A stretch of DNA of 64,000 bases from Rhea pennata (taxonomy: Eukaryota > Chordata > Aves > Rheiformes > Rheidae), in the NCBI RefSeq assembly GCF_028389875.1, contig NC_084666.1:32334308-32398307 (forward strand), given 5' to 3'. This document shows positions 56,301-64,000 of the stretch, piece by piece (the first letter of the stretch is position 1; each line of letters begins with the position of its first letter). Under the pieces are notes generated by a model. It did not search any database. It was given only the letters and a program-made list of their open reading frames with translations, and was not told the DNA's origin. A program made the position numbers and the translations under genes.

Positions 56301-58379
56301 CCAAGAATTCAGTGCATATCTCCAAAACACCTTACAAGTTTTACACTGTTGCCATGTCTCAAACCCTTAACAAACCTCTAGCAATTCCTGCTTCTCTTTA
56401 AAGGAATCTTGAAGTGACTTCCTTTCAGATTCATGGGCACTCTTGAGCTCTGAAATAAATGATTTTTTTTGCAGATTTTTAATATTTCTTAAGACATAGT
56501 GAAAAAAGTAAGAAGCAAACAGTCAATTGCAAAAAAAACAAAAAAAAACAAAAAAAAAAAAACATGGAAAGAACATCTATCATTACCATTTCAAACAATA
56601 TGGATATACTTAGCATCAGATTTATTGCTGCTTCAGATTTATAGATCATTCCCTCACACTTCATTCTATTTAATTAGCTGGCAGCATGCCAACTTTAAAA
56701 GCATTCATCTGCAGGCAACAAACTGAGAAATTGAGTACAGGAAGCTTAAAGTAACATCTGACAAAAGCTGAACTTCTGAAAGGGAAGACAACCAATTGAA
56801 ATCATGTTTTCCAGGAGCATCTTTAAAAACATTTCATCTCTATACTCATTCATGCTTTGGAGATGTCAAGCAGTAAGACATTACTTCTTGATTGTAGTGG
56901 AAGTGTCACCAGCTTTAAAGCTGGAGGAAAAAGTCTCCTTAGAAACTAGGTTGTCAAGTGGAGCTGGACACTGGAGGGAAATCATCTCTTCAGTCAATTA
57001 AGATGCAATGCCATTTAGAACTGAGCACACTCACCCCCTGCCCCCCAAAAAACAACCTTCACCCCAGCATGGCGTGAACAATGCGTAGTAATTCTCAACT
57101 CGAGAAACATCTTTTATTTTATTTTTTTTTAATCTGGAAAGTAAACAACCCCACTTTTCCTGGATTTCAATTCTGAGGTGCTCCTTACAAAAACATGACA
57201 GGAAAAGCATTTTACTTGTTACCTTGAGATTTTCAGGGTAGTCTGCAATTTAGACACATCTTTTACTGAAAGAAATGAAATCCAATCTTAAACTGTTTTT
57301 CAGGTTTCATTCAACTATAATGGGATTACAATTATTTCTGTATGTAAAATAAGCCTTGTGTTCTAAAAGAAGGAATTTTGACAATGTTATTAAACACATA
57401 CGGTTACAAAGAATGATTAAATGGATATATTGAGGAAAGCTTGAATATTTATGCTTAGGGCTAATAGTACTATAGTGTATGTACTTGAATACAAAATACT
57501 TGCCTGAAAAAGAAGATTCATATTCCTTTTTCAGCTCCTCTACTTTTTCTGAGTGGCTGCTTTCAAGTTCCAGCTTCAAGTTTTCATGCGTGATGTTTAA
57601 GTTGTCAACCTGCAATATGACAATATGATTTCCTCCCCTGCAGCGTATCAAATTCATGTTTAAAGAAGCACTGCTACAATGGCTGTGTGCAGTATGTTGC
57701 GTACATGTTTTAGATAGTCTAGGTAGTATAAAGGTAGTATAAAGTGCACTTAAAGGTAGCATAAAATGTGAGAAACTAAGCCACATACAGCACTTGGTAG
57801 ATGAGCGATGCCTTATCGTTCACAGACACTAACAGGATGATGTCTGTCACACACACTGAGTTGTTGCAAAGCAAGTTCACAGGCCAAATGTATTTTTATA
57901 AATCTCAAAACTCAAGCAGATGCAAATATCTAGTAGAGCTCCGGAAGCCACTGGAGTTTGCAGAACATTAGGAACCTGCAACATGTTTAAGCAATAAAAT
58001 CTGGACAGCTTAGTGTAGTAGCATCTTTCTAGTTGCAGTAAAGGCGAGTTTCACATCAAATGAAGCAACCAACTCCAGTACTAGCGAAAAATCAGGACTG
58101 TCTGAAGGCTCATGGTAACAGAAATCAATTACTAGAGAACATTTTCACTTCAAGTGTCACAAACCTGTTCTTGGAGTTGCGCTTTGTACTTTTCAGCTTC
58201 TTCAATGCAGATGCTTTGGAGTTTCTCGCATTCTGCTGTGTAAAACTGCTTTAGCCTCTCCTCCAGCTCAGCTAAATCGTTGTGATGTTGCTGATTTAAC
58301 TTCTGCACAAATCCTTCATAAGCAGCTTGCAGCTCAATCCTGTCTCTCTCCAATTTCTCACAAGCTGCAGAAGTGGTTA
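50164..58379 (-). CDS. MTUS1: Microtubule-associated scaffold protein 1 (ATIP), C-terminal seven exons, gene level, partial
   Basis: MTUS1/ATIP proteins bind microtubules and the angiotensin II AT2 receptor tail, and act as growth suppressors. Their shared C-terminus is a long coiled coil. Seven minus-strand exons (58379-58165, 57609-57504, 56449-56376, 56271-56176, 52830-52714, 51317-51220, 50380-50164) join in frame to about 307 residues. Recognisable stretches are [68 protein letters not shown] and [20 protein letters not shown]. The tail is [18 protein letters not shown], as in human ATIP. The window lacks all upstream exons, including the variable N-termini that define ATIP1, 3 and 4; these should lie beyond 64000. 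One intron has a GC donor. Confidence 0.96.
50381..52713. other. MTUS1 introns near the 3' end
   Basis: Introns at 50381-51219 and 51318-52713. They are AT-rich and hold a 16-nt A run near 51573. Nothing else recognised. Confidence 0.65.
51220..51317 (-). CDS. MTUS1: MTUS1 coding exon, 98 nt
   Basis: The acceptor is tttttgaaag| and the donor is CAAG|GTGAAA. The exon encodes [20 protein letters not shown] and [12 protein letters not shown]. It ends two bases into an Arg codon. Confidence 0.94.
52714..52830 (-). CDS. MTUS1: MTUS1 coding exon, 117 nt
   Basis: The acceptor is aatctttcag| and the donor is ACTG|GTGAGC. The exon is 39 codons, [20 protein letters not shown] and [19 protein letters not shown], almost identical to human MTUS1. 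Confidence 0.95.
52831..56175. other. MTUS1 intron, 3.3 kb
   Basis: Contains a 65-nt pure-purine tract at 53615-53679 and a GC-richer stretch at about 54590-54960, open for 128 codons on the minus strand without any recognisable domain. No exon was identified. Confidence 0.65.
53615..53679. repeat. 65-nt uninterrupted purine tract
   Basis: A-rich with scattered G (AAAGAGAG, GAAAAAAAGAAA). In MTUS1 pre-mRNA this reads as a long pyrimidine tract. Confidence 0.9.
56176..56271 (-). CDS. MTUS1: MTUS1 coding exon, 96 nt
   Basis: The acceptor is tcattttag| and the donor is TCTT|GTAAGT, phase 0 to phase 0. The exon encodes [20 protein letters not shown] and [12 protein letters not shown], continuing the coiled coil as in human. 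Confidence 0.93.
56376..56449 (-). CDS. MTUS1: MTUS1 coding exon, 74 nt
   Basis: The acceptor is tttatttcag| and the donor is AGAG|GTTTGT. The exon encodes [20 protein letters not shown] and QELLE. It is too short and lacks an ATG, so it was found only by reading from the neighbouring exons and the family sequence. Confidence 0.92.
56450..58164. other. MTUS1 introns with A-rich simple repeat
   Basis: Introns at 56450-57503 (the GC-AG intron) and 57610-58164. An A-rich (CA8-10)n simple repeat covers 56531-56562. No other feature was found. Confidence 0.65.
57504..57609 (-). CDS. MTUS1: MTUS1 coding exon with GC donor
   Basis: The acceptor is catattgcag|. The exon is 106 nt and encodes [20 protein letters not shown] and [15 protein letters not shown]. 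The only donor that joins in frame to the next exon (..[11 protein letters not shown]) is TCAG|GCAAGT, a non-canonical GC splice site with an otherwise ideal consensus. Confidence 0.92.
58165..58379 (-). CDS. MTUS1: MTUS1 coding exon (first seen in window)
   Basis: On the minus strand the acceptor is gaaatcttcag| and the donor is ACAG|GTTTGT. The exon is 215 nt and enters in phase 1, with the first base of the Val codon in the missing upstream exon. It encodes [20 protein letters not shown] through [13 protein letters not shown], coiled coil. Confidence 0.94.
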
Positions 58380-58523
58380 CTGAAGATTTCAAAAGAAAAA
58401 GTAATCAAGTTCAATGCTAAATTCATGTTTGGTCTTTGCTACAGGTATTAAAGATAGCAATGAATACTCTGCACAGCAACAGCATTATACAAACATAATT
58501 TATCTATAAATTAATACCACCTC

Positions 58524-58564
58524 CATATAAAAAGATGATCTTCAACATATAAAAAGATGATCTT
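58524..58564. repeat. 19-bp direct repeat, 3-nt spacer
   Basis: CATATAAAAAGATGATCTT occurs at 58524-58542 and again at 58546-58564. Confidence 0.95.
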
Positions 58565-61540
58565 TAAGATCTTTGGAAAAACACTGAATTCACAGTCCAA
58601 TGCTTCTTATGCTGAGAATTATTTGAATCTGGAGTTATATCAGGAACCCTTATAAAGAACACAAACGCGAGTTTGTCATGACATAAAAGATACATCAAGG
58701 CATGTCTCACTAGATACTGGAGTGCTCTTATAAGAAAGGTAATTGGATTTACTGCTTCACCTAATTGATCCCATTTCAGTAGTGGATTTCTCAGAGTACT
58801 TCACTTTTTGCTGTATAAACCACTTAGCTAAATTGGAAAGTCCTAATATCCTGAAAAACATTTATTTAACATGGTAATTACAGTAAGATATGCAACAGAG
58901 AAGCAATTTTAGCCTCACATGGGCTACCCAATACGGAGTGATATAAAACACAAAACCTCCAACCGAAACACATTACCAACCCGCATAGGCCTAAGATACT
59001 TAAATATGCAAGATACAGGATAGTTTCTGGCAAAGTACAGAGAAGTAAGAAAACAAGAAATACAGTATATTTCTCTTCCCATTTATATTAAACATAGGTC
59101 AGCTAAGATGACTGCCTAGGTTTGTCTCCCCATATTTACAGGTGATTAAAAGTCAACATAGAAGCTAGTAACTTCTGAGTTTTAAATTTAGTATTCACAA
59201 TCCCAGTCAGAAGGGTCTTAATAGGGAGAATCATTTTTCTACTGCTAATACAGCTGCAACATACATCTTTCACCTTGTTTCTAGCCATTGGTTGCTTCCG
59301 GAATTGTGTAATGGAAGCATGTGGTCTCTGAATATCATAAGCAAATTGTTTACATACAGCCTCTAGTGCTTTTGCTAAAATAAACAGATTAACCAATATA
59401 TGTCTATCTAAGAAAAAAAATGACTGGACTGTTAATATGATATTGGATTAAATACAGGAGAAGTCATACATACAGGCACTTTATAACTGCTTGGCAGACT
59501 GCCTGAGCAGTATCAATTTAAACTCTCCATAAAAGCATTGGAAGATTCATGAATCTTCATATAAGCATTACAGGAAATTCTTAGTACAGCTTTGTTTGAG
59601 TCTTAAGATATATACATTACAATATCTTAAAGCATACATTTCCAAATCAGTACTAGTCTCAGCTATTAGTGAGAGGAGTCTTTTCAAGTAAGAGTGCCTG
59701 AAATTACACACTTGTTAGATTCCCACTTTGCTAAAGCTCGTCAACAGCAAGTGAAGAACTGAACGGATGCTACTTGCACTCCGATTTAAGGAAATTGTAA
59801 TGAAGTCTCAGCTCTAGGGCAATCACCTGGAACCTGTATTTGAACTAACAAGTATAAAAGAGTGAGATACGATGCCTCAAAATCAGTTTTCACGTGCATC
59901 TACTTGAACCAGTTCTAACGGGCTTAGCTTTGCGTTAGTTCTGTTTAAAAGACCTGCTGCCGGGCCAGCTGTAAACAGAGCTGTTCACCCCGTGACTGGC
60001 AACAACCCAGCTAAAGGCTCAACAAAAACACACTTGAACACTCTCTGCAACCAAAGCTGATTTCACAGCTTTCTATACTGAGAGGGAGAGTGGTCATCAA
60101 CAAGTAAGGTATTTATTATGCTTTCTTTACTCCTTATGCCCACCTCTATAAGAACTGCTTCCTTTGGAAAAACAAAACATTAATATTCACACTTCTATCA
60201 CAGCACACTGGTGTATAGTTACTGAATATATGTGCTTTGCATTGTCATGTTTTGGGGGCAAAAGGAACATTGTGGGATAAGGGATTTTATTTTATAAGGC
60301 AAAGGAACAGGCACAGAGCCAGACAGAGCCATTACATAGCCACATGCAGAACCGCTCGGATCATTTACAGCAGAGCAAGAGGCAGAGCTGAGAGGCAATT
60401 GACTCACATGCCTCATTTGAAATAATTGTAGCAAAATGCATCAAATGACCCACTTCCTTTAAAAGGAAAGAGGAAGAAGCAGTCATCTAATTCGTTATTC
60501 GGAAGGCCAGAGTCATGCATTTGTCTCTGTTCAAAAGAATTTGCATTTTCTTATCTTTAAATGTCAGATGGCCAAATACGGACAATTGCAGGTGGTGTGT
60601 AGCATTTTATAGAACGGAGAAATCAAACAACAAACCACACCTTTACTAACGCAAACAGTCGTATTAGTTCTTGTTTAGCCAGTTTTCAAGTCAGGTTTAT
60701 GAGAAGACTAATGTCACAAAGACAAACAAAACTAACTTTTAAAACCTGCACTGGAAGTTGAAGGTTGTGTTACCTTGAAGGTAATGCCTGGCCTCTGAAA
60801 TGCTTCCTTGCAGATTACAAATCTGGTCTTGACAGAAGCAAAGACAAGTCCCTGTCCTCCAAACAGGGGCCAGAGCAACCTTCAGGACGGCTTACGCGAG
60901 CTCCCCCGGCACAGCACGGCACGGCACGTGCGACGTTCCAGCCAAAGCTCTGATCAAAGAGTTGTTCGTGGGCAATTAAGAGAGCTCCCACAAGCCAGAG
61001 GTTTGTCCCTGCATTCAAGACTCACAAGCGTCTGCAGCAAGTATTTTGCACAGCCTTATCCACCTCCACAACAAATAATACTAATAACTATACACTGCCT
61101 TAATTTAGGAAAGGGACAAGCCATGAAAAAACGCAAATATAATTCCTTAATCTGGCTGCTCATCCACAGCAAGGGGATGCTGCAAAACTTGTGACTAACC
61201 GAACTGGTGATGATGGATTATCCCACCTAAGAATTTTCTTAGAACACCAGAGCTTAGTTTTGAGGAAAACTTTATTAACTGAAGGATATGCTCTTCCAGT
61301 AGCAGAAGGATCTATTACACAAAATTTCTATTTCAACTTCTCATCCACTTCAGAGACACCTGCTGTGCATGCTTCTGAGTTTTTGTACGGTACTACAGTG
61401 CTCCCTTGCTCTCCTCTCCCCTCCGAAAGCACTTCCCTCCACAATTCCACATCTTCATTATGCTGCACATTAAAAGAGACCACAGGCCTCGAGTGCAAAA
61501 ACAACAGGAGATAAATGGCCCAACAGCATTTGAGAGAAGA

Positions 61541-61566
61541 ATAAATAAGTAAATAAATAAATAAAA
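61541..61566. repeat. (AAAT)n microsatellite
   Basis: About six units of AAAT/AAGT in an MTUS1 intron. Confidence 0.85.
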
Positions 61567-63525
61567 CCACAGAGATGAAAAGAGGCACTAGCCATTTATC
61601 CATAAAGTAGGTTCAACCTCATCCGTAACACTAAAGTTTTAAGCTTTCAAGATACTTATAGAATAGAGGAAATGCTGTACTTGGCCTCCAGAAGCAAGAT
61701 TGCTTCATTATTCCAACAGCAAGGCCATTAATATTTTATCTCACTTAGTCGTCCCAGCCAATCATACAACCCTCCCTCTCTCATGCCCTGTATTATTAGA
61801 ATAGGAAACAGGTTTAATAATGCATTGTAGGCTGCTTAACACCTGTTTTATTATAAATTAAAAATTTAAACTCTTCTGGGCAAAACCTTTGGCAATCACA
61901 GGAAGTATCTGAAATTTGGTAACAGGATATCCTCCAATCAGAAATGCCGTTTTTAACATGCAAAGTGAATCCAAAGCACACGAACTGTAGCACCAGGTGA
62001 AGGAGGGGAATGCGCAAGTGCACAAGTTGCCTTATCTATTTCTATCCCCAAGAAACCTAGTGCACATTTTTGGTAAAAGCAACCAAGGGATAAACCCTTA
62101 CAATTGTGTGATAATTGCCATACAAAATTCAGTTTGTCCTTATTTTAAGGATAGAAGGATTGAATTGGTTTAGTTATGAATTATTATCTCTCAAATGCTT
62201 CCATGAAATTATTTTTCCAGTTATATTCCCCTAAAAGCCACCACGACCATAACTTTAAGATGAAGAAACAGCATTGATCCTTTTTTACCCCTGTATCCTA
62301 AGTTATTTCAGAACAAAAGTTATCTTCATAAAATTGCCTAGGTCACTCACTAGTCTAACTACGACTTAAGAAAAATCCATTAGTATTTCCAATTCATCAT
62401 TTTTGAAACTGAGTATACTACAACAGTTAACTAGCAGCATTTTAATGTTTGGGGGATGTGCAAAAGCAATAATTACAAAAAAAAATCAAGTATTTTAACA
62501 TGGCGTTTTGTAAGAGTATACAATATTTTACTGCTCTAACTTTATATTCCACATTGGAAGATTTATGTACATATTCTTTTGACCAGTAAGCCTGCTGGAG
62601 CCATACAAGCTCCCTATAATTTTTTTTTTCCAATCTAATAATATATTCATGCTTTTGGCAGATTCTCAATACTGGAAATTCTTCTGCCCAAACATCACCT
62701 TTATTACCAAGTTCCTCTTGACATTACTTTTATGAAATTAATGGTACAGAACATTAAGTCACATTTCATATTTTTGTTCTTGGGCAAGTTGAAATGAGAC
62801 AGGCTGACCTGCCTGCATGCTTTAAGCATGCACGCCTTAAGCCATAACTTAGTGCGTACGGTTGAATACGTATGAGGCATTCAAGTATCTGCAAGGAAGT
62901 AAGTTCCTGCCCTCTGATACAGGAACTACTACAGTATCAGCAGGCAGGCAAGAGCGTGACCTCTGAAGTGAGATCTCCCCCCAATAATTGATGGAAATGT
63001 CTATTTACTATTAAGCATTTTTTTAAAGATGATTCATAACCTGAAAACTAAATCACATTAATTCCATCTTTGAGTAAAACAATAATCTTTCCCCCCCCAA
63101 CCTACAAAACACTTCAGTCATTTATTAAAAAGAGGTAACAAATTGGTATTTTAAAGAAAATATTCTTGAACAACTGCCATGAAGTAAAAGGAGAAGAAAC
63201 AGGGTTTACACATTTGGCAAATATATGTATATATGCAAGTCTCTCCAGCACACTGAAAAAGGCTCACGAATTGCAGTTTTCAGACAGCCAACACGCAGGC
63301 TGAGTCAGCTTTGCACCTGCTGCTCTGTGGCAGTACTGACCTGGATCATGTCCAGGATAAAGAGGCTCTAAAACAATTTAGAATGCAATTAATTTAAGGG
63401 TTAGTTTTGTGTCTTTGAAAAAATATGCAACTCTTGCAATTTCTACTTACCTGATTAAACAGGTAACTGAGAATAATTTGTACATTATCTTTTATGTTAA
63501 TGAGAAGAGAAAGGGCAGGCAAACA

Positions 63526-63571
63526 TACTGGCTTCAGGTTCCCAGCCTTCGTACTGGCTCCAGGTTCCCAG
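63526..63571. repeat. 20-bp direct repeat, one mismatch
   Basis: TACTGGCTTCAGGTTCCCAG at 63526-63545 is repeated with one change at 63552-63571, separated by six bases. Confidence 0.95.
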
Positions 63572-64000
63572 AACAAGGGCATTTATATTCAACGCTTTTA
63601 GTTTCAGGCCTTGTGGCCAGAGTTTGTAAAGAAACCCATGTTAAGAACACGGCTTTTCCTGCACATGAACTCCTTTGAAAAGCCATTCCTCAAATCCATC
63701 ATCACTGCTATCTCGCACATTTCCAACTACTGAAATCAAAAAATGAAGCGTCCAGTAACCACCAGCCACATGAAAGTGTTCCAGAACCGGTGGCTCCACA
63801 ACGCAGTAGTTACAAAGGTGAAGTTCTAAGATCACGATGTATATTTAAGTCATTCCAAAAGAAAACGTTTGCACATATTTATTAAGCTAACAAGCATCTT
63901 GGTAAAAAGGGGAATACAGAATAATCTAGCAAACGGACTATTTGATAGCAAGCCAACTTGGTGGTTTTGTAAGGTAAATAAAGGAGCTTGGGAGTGTACA

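Larger units (their letters stand above)
58380..64000. other. MTUS1 upstream intron, running off the window
   Basis: 5.6 kb in which I could not find the preceding MTUS1 exon (expected to end ..LRGEL in human). It holds a 19-bp duplication at 58524-58564, a small CpG cluster at about 60885-60950, an (AAAT)n run at 61541-61566, a 20-bp direct repeat at 63526-63571 and an anonymous minus-strand ORF at 63641-63835. Confidence 0.6.

Noticed and set aside
59136-59396. 86-codon minus-strand ORF preceded by a good acceptor (tttattttag) at about 59378, as a further MTUS1 exon
   Set aside because: The translation (AKALEAVCKQFAYDI...) does not resemble the expected upstream MTUS1 sequence, and no in-frame donor fits the phase needed by the 58379 exon.
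1-64000. Prokaryotic-type systems, CRISPR arrays, operons, tRNA or rRNA genes
   Set aside because: The direct repeats seen are isolated pairs or microsatellites, the genes are intron-split vertebrate genes, and no tRNA cloverleaf or rRNA sequence was recognised on reading.

Overview
This window is ordinary vertebrate nuclear DNA: AT-rich, with spliced genes whose exons have GT-AG borders and long non-coding stretches. The organism is most likely a bird. Three things suggest this: a 3.1 kb CR1 LINE ending in the 8-bp tail typical of sauropsid CR1 (ATTCTATG ATTCTGTGA), compact introns, and the gene order SLC7A2 - PDGFRL - MTUS1, which matches human 8p22. A turtle or crocodilian cannot be excluded from sequence alone. 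I found no operon, CRISPR array, phage or other prokaryotic feature.

Layout. (1) 1083-16001, plus strand: the complete coding part of SLC7A2, the cationic amino acid transporter CAT-2. It has eleven coding exons in each mRNA, including two tandem mutually exclusive exons (9268-9407, CAT-2B type; 9823-9959, CAT-2A type). The spliced CDS is 1971 or 1968 nt (656 or 655 aa). A long 3' UTR probably runs to about 20.4 kb. (2) 21460-22680: a CpG island holding the promoter and first exon of PDGFRL. (3) 21988-44074, plus strand: the complete PDGFRL CDS in six exons (1125 nt, 374 aa), a secreted Ig-domain protein. Its 10.4 kb second intron carries the decayed CR1. (4) 48.1-64 kb, minus strand: the last seven coding exons of MTUS1 (ATIP), giving about 307 C-terminal coiled-coil residues. 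Its upstream exons lie beyond the right edge. PDGFRL and MTUS1 converge tail to tail, with about 3.4 kb between their likely polyadenylation sites.

The three genes are neighbours by conserved synteny, not by shared function: one imports arginine, lysine and ornithine, one is a PDGF-receptor-like extracellular protein, and one is a microtubule-binding scaffold.

The most interesting observations concern SLC7A2 splicing and function. The CAT-2B-type exon has lost both residues known to confer high substrate affinity (Glu to Lys, Asn to Ser). Five TGCATG (RBFOX) motifs flank the exon pair in a polarity predicted to favour CAT-2A. A 71-bp alternating purine-pyrimidine (UG-repeat) tract begins 7 nt after a weak 5' splice site. 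Other points are a GC-AG intron in MTUS1, G-rich structures at the PDGFRL promoter, and two anonymous stretches (55-400 and 63641-63835) that I could not identify.
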